In this document: positions 1 through 6,600 of the stretch, in pieces
How positions within the stretch are numbered: the stretch's first letter is position 1
Layout of the letters: every line of letters begins with the position of its first letter
DNA from: Planctomycetaceae bacterium
GTDB taxonomy: Bacteria > Planctomycetota > Planctomycetia > Pirellulales > Thermoguttaceae
DNA: 6,908 bases
Reading direction: 5' to 3'
Assembly: GCA_031288955.1 (NCBI GenBank)
Contig: JAITQJ010000345.1
Coordinates: 1 to 6,908 of the forward strand
Made by a program: the position numbers and the translations under genes
The notes under the pieces: model-generated
Told to the model about the DNA's origin: nothing
Database searches by the model: none
Seen by the model: only the letters and a program-made list of their open reading frames with translations

Positions 1-1
1 T

Positions 2-82
2 TTAATCGCTTTGGATTCCCTGTTAGAAGCGGCAGTTACTTGCGGAAGCATTAAGGATTTCCGGCAAAATCTCGTGCGGTAA
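2..82 (+). CDS. 3' end of an unidentified plus-strand gene (partial)
   Basis: An open frame enters from the left edge and ends at a TAA at 80-82, giving 26 visible codons that begin LIALDSLLEAAVT and end FRQNLVR. The stretch looks like ordinary protein: an amphipathic Leu/Ala-rich helix followed by a basic tail, with codon choice similar to the neighbouring genes. It would converge on the dehydrogenase gene, leaving about 200 bases between the two stops. Too little is visible to name a family. It could be a chance open frame, since 26 codons without a stop is not rare. Confidence 0.45.
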   Translation, partial: LIALDSLLEAAVTCGSIKDFRQNLVR

Positions 83-269
83 AAAGTTGCCGCATAAATA
101 GTCATTGCGATAATCCCCAAAGAACGTCCGAAAAACAAGACGAAAGCACTTCTCGCGGACAAAACTCGTCTGTGCTGTACCCAACAGAGAATTGATAGTA
201 TAGGTTGTGGAACCAGTCTATTATTAAAACAGACACCTCATTATAACCGTTCAGCAGCGTAAAATAAAC

Positions 270-302
270 GGGGCAGATTTTACGGCAGCGTTTTACTGCC
301 CC
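270..302 (-). terminator. Candidate intrinsic terminator overlapping the dehydrogenase stop
   Basis: GGGGCAG at 270-276 is the exact reverse complement of CTGCCCC at 296-302, giving a 7-bp GC-rich stem with a 19-nt loop. On the minus-strand transcript the stem is followed by GTTTATTTT, a moderately U-rich tract. A competing smaller stem pairs 284-288 with 296-300. The structure contains the dehydrogenase stop codon (280-282). The U tract is interrupted, so termination is plausible but unproven. On the plus strand no T run follows, so it does not look bidirectional. Confidence 0.35.
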
Positions 303-1317
303 AAGAGATAATACCGCCCCGGAATTGCGGGAAACCGAGGGCTTCAACCGAAGCCGTGTCGGCATCTAATTCACTTGCAATAACTCCTTCCGCTAAACAA
401 CGCTTCGCTTCGCTGTACATAGAACCAAAAAGATGACGTATTATTTCGTTTTCGGAAAGGGACGTATCCGGCTTCTTTTGCTGTGCCGACGTTTCACGGA
501 TACCTCTGCCGGTTTTTACGCCCAGGTTTCCGCTTTCGACTAATTGTAACAATAACGGCGACGGCTTGACCCGGTCAGGAAACGCTTTATACAAAACCCA
601 GCCGCCGTGCAGCACAACGTCTAAACCGATTTCGTCTATCAGTTGAAACGGTCCCTTTTTCATTCCGAAGCCCGTTGCCGTCCGCTCAATCTTCTGCCAA
701 CTTTCACCCTGCTCCAGAAGCGACAATGCCGCTGCAAGATACGGATGCAGTATCCGGTTGACGAAAAAGCCGGGCGTGTCGCCGACCGTTATCGGTTTCT
801 TACCGATGCGTAAAGCGTGCTGCTGCGCCGCTTCCGCTGCTTCCGCTGCCGTGTTTTTTCCCGGTATCAGTTCGATAATGCTGCGTTCCAAAACGGGATG
901 AAAGAAATGAAAACCGCAAAACCGCCGCTGCCAATCTTCCTCTAACGTTTCGGCGAGCGTTGTAACAGAAATAGTTGACGTGTTCGTCAACAGCAGCGTT
1001 TCGCCGCTGCTGTTTCCGTTTGTTATTTGCCGATAGAGTTTTTGTTTCAGACGCAATTTTTCCGGTATTGTTTCGATAATGACCGGACAGTTTTTTACCT
1101 CGTCCAGACTGCTGCTGCAATGCAGAAATTGCCGCTCAAAGGGACAGTTTAGTTTTTCATCAATGCGCTGCGCCGCAGCGGCGAGAGCCGTTTCGGCAGT
1201 ATCGTAGAGAACGACGGGAATGGAACAGCGGATATGTGCAGCGGCAACGGCAGTTCCCATCAAACCTGCACCGACAACGGCGACCGGCTGTAACGCTATT
1301 TGCTCTTTATCGGGCAT
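280..1317 (-). CDS. 3-hydroxyacyl-CoA dehydrogenase, NAD-binding
   Basis: The 345-residue protein should oxidise L-3-hydroxyacyl-CoA to 3-ketoacyl-CoA with NAD+, as in beta-oxidation or the butyryl/hydroxybutyryl-CoA pathway. The N-terminal Rossmann domain shows GAGLMG at residues 17-22 with an acidic residue after strand 2 (YDT, 38-40). The family's active-site positions are all present: Ser in NTSTIS (112-117), His137 in GFHFFHP, Glu149 in IIELIPG and Asn187 in GFFVNRILHPYL. The first helical C-domain runs to about residue 275. A second C-domain begins near 288 and carries the FadB-like ending ALGFPQFRGG (326-335), but stops ten residues later, shorter than the usual second domain. The gene starts 36 bp after the RNA ligase stop with no clear Shine-Dalgarno, so co-transcription is likely. 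The substrate chain length cannot be told. Confidence 0.9.
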   Translation of the reverse strand: MPDKEQIALQPVAVVGAGLMGTAVAAAHIRCSIPVVLYDTAETALAAAAQRIDEKLNCPFERQFLHCSSSLDEVKNCPVIIETIPEKLRLKQKLYRQITNGNSSGETLLLTNTSTISVTTLAETLEEDWQRRFCGFHFFHPVLERSIIELIPGKNTAAEAAEAAQQHALRIGKKPITVGDTPGFFVNRILHPYLAAALSLLEQGESWQKIERTATGFGMKKGPFQLIDEIGLDVVLHGGWVLYKAFPDRVKPSPLLLQLVESGNLGVKTGRGIRETSAQQKKPDTSLSENEIIRHLFGSMYSEAKRCLAEGVIASELDADTASVEALGFPQFRGGIISWGSKTLP

Positions 1318-1353
1318 TGTATTACGAATCTGCTGTTGCGAAGCGAAAACGGA

Positions 1354-2508
1354 CTACAGCCCGTATTTCAACAAATACTTATTCGAGATAACCTTAAAAT
1401 GTACATTAGGGTCGGAGAGACTCTTGAATACCAAACCTTCGCGGCAATCGTTGTACAAGCCCGGTCCGTCGGCAAATTCTAACAAATGCGGTACAATCTG
1501 TTCCGCCGCTAAATTGCCGTCAATGCAATAATCCTCCGCAATGACCGGCACGTGCAGCATATCGAACTGCGCAGCAAGACTCCGCCGCTCTTCACCGGAA
1601 ATGTACTTTTGCGTATCAATGTCGAAAACATCGAACACGAAAAACTGCTGCTCACGGTTCGGTATCTTTTCCCGATTCGACTGTATTCCTTCGCCGCAGA
1701 TTTCCCCCTGCAACGCCAGATTCCGTCCCTGTTGAACACAATAATCCCGCAACTTTTGTTCGACATCATACTTCGCCGCCATATCACTGTACACGCTCCG
1801 GTTAAAGCCCAGCGTCTTTTTATGATGCCGGTTGAACAGATTATAAAACCAGCGGCAAATCTTACCAAAAATGCCGGTGCCGCTTAAATCAATCAACTGG
1901 CAGTTGCGTGAACACAGACCGAATTCGCCCTTGTTGTAAAAGAACGAACCAGACGAACCGTCCATCTTGACAGTAACTTCGTAATGATGCGTCCGCAATT
2001 CCGTCCATTCTTCCGGTTTAATCGACTGCACACGGATTTGGTCAGTCTTCTCGATGAATCGGGGAAAAGTCCGCAGTGCTGTTCGGGGCATAGAATTTTG
2101 CATCGGAGGCAGCGGCGGTTCATAGAGAAGAATACCGAGAATATCCGTAACATCATCGCCTTCCTTCGGGTCAGTAATTTCCGGGAACAGCGAAACCGGC
2201 AGGAGCAAACCTTGCGACAGAGTGTTCCGCAACTTGACGCTGCGGAGCCGATAGCCATCTACTTCACCCATTTTTTTGGCAGACGACTTGGCAAGAAACT
2301 CGAACCGGCTGTCGGTTTCGCCGTTGTTATCCCGCGGGATGAACGAGTCGACTTCAAAATAGACAGCGAGTTCGCCTTCGTTCAGGTCGGACTTCTTGAC
2401 GACGACCTGCCAGGAGTTTGTTGTCATCACCGCTTTGGCGATAACATCGGCACCCGGTATCGCTTCAATGCGTTTAATCCGTGTAACTGTTGCTAATTGA
2501 CGAGACAT
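1354..2508 (-). CDS. ATP-dependent RNA ligase, DRB0094/Rnl5 type
   Basis: This 384-residue protein matches the RNA ligase family typified by Deinococcus radiodurans DRB0094, which seals nicks bearing a 3'-OH RNA end and a 5'-phosphate through an enzyme-AMP intermediate. Residues 1 to about 120 form the family's OB-like N-terminal module. The nucleotidyltransferase domain follows: motif I KMDG with nucleophile Lys181 (181-184), a conserved Ser-Arg at 200-201, motif III LQGEICGEG (267-274), motif IIIa FFVFDVFD (289-296), motif IV EGLVFK (357-362) and motif V FKVISNKYLLK (371-381). All core motifs look intact. An extra aromatic/basic stretch sits near residues 208-236. The ATG follows an AT-rich palindromic block and has no Shine-Dalgarno. 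The biological role of this family is not settled; RNA or mixed RNA/DNA nick repair is the usual proposal. Confidence 0.9.
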   Translation of the reverse strand: MSRQLATVTRIKRIEAIPGADVIAKAVMTTNSWQVVVKKSDLNEGELAVYFEVDSFIPRDNNGETDSRFEFLAKSSAKKMGEVDGYRLRSVKLRNTLSQGLLLPVSLFPEITDPKEGDDVTDILGILLYEPPLPPMQNSMPRTALRTFPRFIEKTDQIRVQSIKPEEWTELRTHHYEVTVKMDGSSGSFFYNKGEFGLCSRNCQLIDLSGTGIFGKICRWFYNLFNRHHKKTLGFNRSVYSDMAAKYDVEQKLRDYCVQQGRNLALQGEICGEGIQSNREKIPNREQQFFVFDVFDIDTQKYISGEERRSLAAQFDMLHVPVIAEDYCIDGNLAAEQIVPHLLEFADGPGLYNDCREGLVFKSLSDPNVHFKVISNKYLLKYGL

Positions 2509-2515
2509 TAGGGAA

Positions 2516-2543
2516 CTGATAATTGAAAATAGGTAATTGTCAA
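2516..2543 (-). promoter_or_regulatory. Candidate promoter for the RNA ligase gene
   Basis: On the minus strand, a perfect TTGACA (2538-2543) is followed after 16 nt by TATCAG (2516-2521), a 4-of-6 match to the -10 consensus. The ligase ATG lies only 7 nt further on, so a transcript would be almost leaderless. The site falls inside an AT-rich palindromic block, where promoter-like hexamers arise easily by chance. Confidence 0.22.
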
Positions 2544-2570
2544 TTATCCATTATCAATTCTCAATTATCA
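2517..2570. repeat. AT-rich palindromic block between fliS and RNA ligase genes
   Basis: TGATAATTGA at 2517-2526 is repeated as its exact reverse complement TCAATTATCA at 2561-2570. The interior is built from variants of the same word, including TAATTGTCAATTA at 2534-2546, itself an inverted repeat around one base. The block begins 8 nt upstream of the ligase ATG and ends one base from the fliS stop codon (2572-2574), so it fills nearly the whole intergenic gap. Its word structure resembles the ends of the four-helix-bundle cassette further right, although the words differ. It may be an empty or solo relative of that element. Confidence 0.6.
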
Positions 2571-2571
2571 A

Positions 2572-3159
2572 TCACACGTCCCAACTTTTACCTGTGCCGG
2601 CATTAGGGGCTTTGTACGTTGACGTTTTTATAATGCTCTTCTTCGGCGTATCGTTTTGCGGCACCAGCACCGACGATTGCGATGACAAACTTAACACACC
2701 GGATTGTGTCGTTACCGATTTTCCGGCGGAAGACGCTATCCCGCCTACTGCTGCCGTTGTCGTTGTTACCGTTTCAATGGACGAACCGAATTTTTCGCAA
2801 ACCAGCCTCCACGTTTCCCGTTCAGAATTTAAGATACGCAGCGCATCGTCCAACTTTGCCGGATTATGCGTCATTCCTGCTTCGGACATACAGCGGAAAA
2901 TGAACACATAAATAGACGCAATCTTTCCTGCCAGTTCGGGGCTGTTCTTTTTATCGAGCGACGATAAAATTTCGGCAATAATATCCTGTGCCTTCGACAG
3001 CGTTTCAAAACCGACATCGAACTTTTCCTGTTCCCAAGCCGTCTTGGTACGATGGACGTTCTTAATCGCCGCTTCAACGAGAAGCAGTTGCAACTTCTGC
3101 GGCGTTGCCGTTTGAACTTCAGCGAGAATGTAATTTTGACGTGCGCGGCTGTTCACCAT
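2572..3159 (-). CDS. fliS: Flagellar export chaperone FliS, with C-terminal extension
   Basis: The 195-residue product resembles FliS, the cytoplasmic helical chaperone that binds the C-terminal part of flagellin and keeps it unpolymerised before export. The N-terminal signature is visible as a Tyr followed by TATPQKLQLLLVEAAIKNV (18-36). Helix 3 holds LSKAQDIIAEILSSLD (54-69), and the next helix holds IASIYVFIFRCMSEAG (80-95), in the usual FliS order. The fold ends near residue 126. About 70 further residues are Ser/Thr/Val-rich and low in complexity, ending in a more ordered-looking tail with KSWDV at the terminus, whereas typical FliS proteins are about 120-150 residues. It follows fliD in the same direction, the usual arrangement, but is separated from it by the AT-rich cassette. 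The Shine-Dalgarno is weak or absent. Confidence 0.85.
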   Translation of the reverse strand: MVNSRARQNYILAEVQTATPQKLQLLLVEAAIKNVHRTKTAWEQEKFDVGFETLSKAQDIIAEILSSLDKKNSPELAGKIASIYVFIFRCMSEAGMTHNPAKLDDALRILNSERETWRLVCEKFGSSIETVTTTTAAVGGIASSAGKSVTTQSGVLSLSSQSSVLVPQNDTPKKSIIKTSTYKAPNAGTGKSWDV

Positions 3160-3200
3160 ATATTAACTCTAACAAAATCCAAAACGGTTGGGACAAAATG

Positions 3201-3229
3201 AATGAATAATTAACAATGAATAATGAATA
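3201..3229. repeat. Left arm of 29-nt inverted repeat
   Basis: This arm reads AATGAATAATTAACAATGAA and continues to 3229. It is complementary to 3648-3676 at 28 of 29 positions; the one mismatch pairs 3214 with 3663. It lies just past the stop codon of the four-helix-bundle gene (3231-3233). In a minus-strand transcript it would be the 3' half of a long stem. Confidence 0.85.
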
Positions 3230-3230
3230 A

Positions 3231-3605
3231 TTATTTTTTTCGGTTATTTTCTAATTCATTCTTTGTTGTCTTAACAATAGCGTGCAATATCCTGAATATC
3301 TCATCGCAGTCCGTTAAAATACTATTCCCTTGTTCCTGCGTCAAAAAATTAGTTCGTACCAATAATTTTATCCAATATCTTGTTTCAGACGACTCTTTTA
3401 GGGCGACACTCATTTTTGCCGCAAAATCTTTTTTAGATTGTCCGTATGCCGCCTCACTAACGTTCGCACCGACACTTGTACCGGAACGCAATATCTGCTT
3501 TGATAAAACATATTCTTTATGTTCTTTGCACAAAAAACGGTACAAATCGACAATCCGCACAGCAAAATCAAAACTTTTTTCTACTACAACATTTGTTTTA
3601 TACAT
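3231..3605 (-). CDS. Four-helix-bundle protein, 23S rRNA IVP (S23) family
   Basis: This basic 124-residue protein has the hallmarks of the four-helix-bundle/IVP family, whose founding members are encoded in intervening sequences of 23S rRNA genes and which is a distant relative of the Avd proteins of diversity-generating retroelements. The strongest motif is QILRSGTSVGANVSEA (37-52), followed by the helix FAAKMSVALKESSETRYWI (61-79) and LLVRTNFLT (81-89). The length is normal for the family and the frame looks intact. The start is fixed by a good Shine-Dalgarno just upstream. It is the only gene of the window lying inside inverted AT-rich repeats. The molecular function of the family is not firmly known; nucleic-acid binding is suspected from its positive charge and context. 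No link to flagella is expected. Confidence 0.9.
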   Translation of the reverse strand: MYKTNVVVEKSFDFAVRIVDLYRFLCKEHKEYVLSKQILRSGTSVGANVSEAAYGQSKKDFAAKMSVALKESSETRYWIKLLVRTNFLTQEQGNSILTDCDEIFRILHAIVKTTKNELENNRKK

Positions 3606-3609
3606 TCTT

Positions 3610-3615
3610 CACCTT
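3610..3615 (-). promoter_or_regulatory. Ribosome binding site of the four-helix-bundle gene
   Basis: AAGGTG on the minus strand ends 4 nt before the ATG (3603-3605); measured from the AAGG core the spacing is 6 nt. It is the only convincing Shine-Dalgarno seen ahead of any complete gene here and it supports this ATG as the start. Confidence 0.65.
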
Positions 3616-3629
3616 TGCTGCTGTCCATT

Positions 3630-3666
3630 ATTCATTATTCATTTTTATATTCATTATTCATTTTTA
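3630..3666. repeat. Direct 18-nt repeat in the right end of the cassette
   Basis: ATTCATTATTCATTTTTA occurs at 3630-3647 and again at 3649-3666, separated by one base. The second copy overlaps the right inverted-repeat arm, so the left arm could also pair partly with the first copy. This gives the end of the element alternative stem registers. Confidence 0.8.
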
Positions 3667-3676
3667 ATTATTCATT
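3648..3676. repeat. Right arm of 29-nt inverted repeat
   Basis: This arm pairs with 3201-3229 at 28 of 29 positions. It lies 7 nt beyond the fliD stop codon, in the leader region of the four-helix-bundle gene on the minus-strand transcript. The intervening loop of 418 nt contains the whole gene. Confidence 0.85.
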
Positions 3677-3683
3677 TTCTTCC

Positions 3684-6600
3684 TCAACTCGTGCTTGATT
3701 GTAATGACGACCACGACGAGGCAAGGCTGCTGATGGTATTCATATCGTCGGACATCGCTGCCAGTGCCTGTTCCATTGCGTAAAACTTGGCAAGCATCCG
3801 CGCCCGCTTGGTATCCAAACGCGACTGCATAAACTCGGCACGCTCCGTGTTATTCGTTATCAGCGTGTCGATGACGGCAAGCCGGCTTGATATTTTGCCG
3901 TAACTCACATCTGTTAGGGAATCTGATACCGTAACAAAACTCTGCGCCCACCCCGTTTTTATTGTCGTCTCTTTTCCGTCAGCGTCAAGTGTTGTCCGTT
4001 CCTGAAAGAAAAATGCCTGCAATCCCTCTTTGTTTGACTCCCACAGTGCCTCGAACTTCGCTTCATCGAACACCAGCGTATTCGTTGACTGGTTCACACC
4101 GTCATCGCTGGCATTTGACCGCAGTGTAATGCCGATGTCCGCAAGCGACGTAATGCCCGGTATGCCGTACACGCGTTTTTGCAGCAGATTAGTTAAATCG
4201 CGGTCAAGGGCGCGTGCTTCCGACGAGTTGTAAAGAACGTTGCCCGCATTTTCGGCGACGGAATAATACATTTGCGTATTCAACTCGTTGCGGAACTTGT
4301 TATAATTCTCAACGAACGCGCTCAAAGACGCTTTTACATCGACGTTGGAATCGGCACTCGTGATGGTTATCGGCGACGTTGACGTGCCGGCAATCGTCAG
4401 GTCAATACCGCCGACAATACCCTTAAACGAATTCGAACTGGAATGAAGCACTAAACCGGTACTGACATCGCCGTAAACAAGCAGCGCATCTTTCGCTTCG
4501 GTCATATTTTCGGTCGTCAAACCAAGTGCCGACAGGTCAATGTTAAACGCACCGGCTGCTCCTGTCGTCTTACCGGTAATCGCCAACCGGTACGGAGCAT
4601 TTGAACCGTCCTGAATAATCGTTGCCGAAAAACCGGCATTCAAAGCGTTCAACTTGTCCCGGATACTCTCAAGCGAATCCGTCGCTTCGACTTCGACGGT
4701 ATAAGATTGTCTGCCGTTAAGCCGCATCCGTCCGTCTTCGTCTTTATCCGATTGGGCAACGGTACCGGCAATTCTCAATTCGCTCGCAAACTTTGACGAA
4801 CTATCGGCATCAATAACCGAAAAGTTTCCGGTGCCGCCGGCAAACTCTTCAAGTACAATGCCGTCGCCGGTATCGTTAATTTTCGCAATCACCTTTAGGT
4901 CGGTGCTTAACGAATTGATAGCATTGATAACGTCGCCGACGGTTTTATGTTTCGCTGCATCAATCGCCAACGTTGCTGTATGACCGGCACTGTCGGTAAT
5001 CTGAATCTTTCCGCCCGTCAGTGTTACCCCCTTGCCGTTATTTAAGTCCGCAAGTTTCGTATCGTAGGAAATAATTTGCCGGTTAAGCGAGGCACCGCCG
5101 GCGGACGAAGCCGACACGTTGACTTCCAAACCGAGCTGTGTAGCAATATCAGAATCGTGCGTAATCGAAACTTCCTCAACCGGTTCCCGTCCCAGTGCGG
5201 CACCGGTCAAGCCGTCTTTAATTGCCGTTCTGCCGCCGTTTGCGGCATCAGCAACGGCTTGTGCGCCTAATCCGCTCGTTGACCGCACAACGGGAGCAGA
5301 GGCAGTGCTGCCGTCGGGACGCATCGCCGTCCAGTTCGCACTGATAGCCGCATTGATTGCCGCAACAACGAGTGAATCCTGTACGGGACCGGCATCAACC
5401 GCCGCAACCGGTTCCTGCCCCAGTACGGCACCGGCAGCATCCGCTTTAATCGCCGTTTGACCGCCGCTTGCGGCATCGGCAACGGCTTGTGCGCCTAAAC
5501 CACTGGTTGTCTGTACAACGGGTGCAGATGCCGTGCTGCCGTCGGGACGCATATCCGTCCAATTCGCATTAACTGCCGCATTGATTGCCGCCTCGACAAG
5601 AGAATCCTGCGTATCGGGGTCGGTTTCTGCAAGCGTCTCCGGCGAAAGATAGACGGTCAATATCCCTGTTGCCGAATCATAACCGGCACTGCTTTCATCT
5701 GTTGTGAACGCAAAAGTCTTGCCGTTCATTTGAGACGAATCGGCGAACGTCAAAGCGGCTGTACCGCCGGTGCCGTTATCTGCCGAAACCGCATTGACTC
5801 CCGGCACCGCCGGTGTGCTGACCGCCGAAACCGCCTCCGGCGGAACGTAAACGGTTAATATCCCTGTTGCCGAATCATAACCGGCACTGCTTTCATCTGT
5901 TGTGAACGCAAAGGTCTTGCCGTTCATTTGAGACGAATTGGCGAACGTCAAAACGGCTGTACCGCCGGTGTTGTCATCCGCCGAAACGGCATTGGCTCCC
6001 GACACTGCCGGCGTGGTGATTTCCTTGCTCGTTTTGTCGCGGAAAATCAGCGCATTAGTTGTGCTGCCTGTCGTATCTTCGACTTTCAATCCCGTCTTCG
6101 CATCGTTTATCTTGACGGCGATTCCAATACCGGCAGTGCCTAACTTGGCATTAAGCATCCGAACGGCATCGTTTAACGTCTGTATCGAGTCTAACTCCTT
6201 CTGCGTAAAGTCAAGCAGCGCAGTATTCCCCGCCCGGTCCTGGACTTCAATCGCTCCCGCCAGGGCTTTCGATAAACCGCTGCCTCCGTTGAGCGTTGAC
6301 ATTAACACGGAATCTAAATCGCCGATTAAATGCCGGGTTGTAATGTTCACCGGCGCAAATGCTTTTCCTGTGATTTCCGTCGGCGAGACTATCGCCGCCA
6401 CTGCGTCCTGTCCCAACACGCCGCCGTACTCCGCTTTAATCGCCGTCTGACCGAAGTATTCGGCATCATAAACGGCTTGTGCACCTAAACCGCTGGTTGT
6501 CTGCACAACAGGAGCAGATGCCGTACTGCCGGCAGGACGCATCGCCGCCCAATTCGCACTGATAGCCGCATTGATTGCCGCAGCAACGAGTGCATCTTGC

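Larger units (their letters stand above)
3201..3676 (-). mobile_element. Putative AT-rich IVS-like cassette carrying a four-helix-bundle gene
   Basis: Nearly matching inverted repeats (3201-3229 and 3648-3676) bracket a single small gene of the family first described from intervening sequences in 23S rRNA genes. The repeats are almost pure A/T with regular C or G spacing, unlike the adjacent flagellar genes. The unit sits exactly in the gap between the fliD stop (3684-3686) and the fliS start (3159). No transposase or integrase is present and no clear target-site duplication could be seen at the edges. Calling it mobile is an inference from structure and gene content. Confidence 0.4.

Noticed and set aside
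102..365. Minus-strand open frame of 87 codons at the end of the dehydrogenase gene
   Set aside because: It overlaps the dehydrogenase coding end in another frame, shows no family motif, and does not continue the dehydrogenase C-domain.
1984..2496. Plus-strand open frame of 170 codons opposite the RNA ligase
   Set aside because: It is antisense to a gene with all its catalytic motifs intact, and its own sequence is Arg/Phe-rich shadow-like protein with no recognisable motif.
3201..3676. Diversity-generating retroelement with the small gene as its Avd
   Set aside because: No reverse transcriptase or template/variable repeat pair is seen, and the protein motif QILRSGTSVGANVSEA fits the IVP-type family better than Avd.
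3223..3783. Plus-strand open frame of 186 codons across the cassette and the fliD end
   Set aside because: It is antisense to the four-helix-bundle gene and to fliD and translates the AT-rich repeats into low-complexity Ile/His/Phe runs.
5938..6450. Plus-strand open frame of 170 codons opposite fliD
   Set aside because: It is a shadow of the biased codon pattern in the FliD repeats, with Ala/Ser/Val-rich content and no independent signal.
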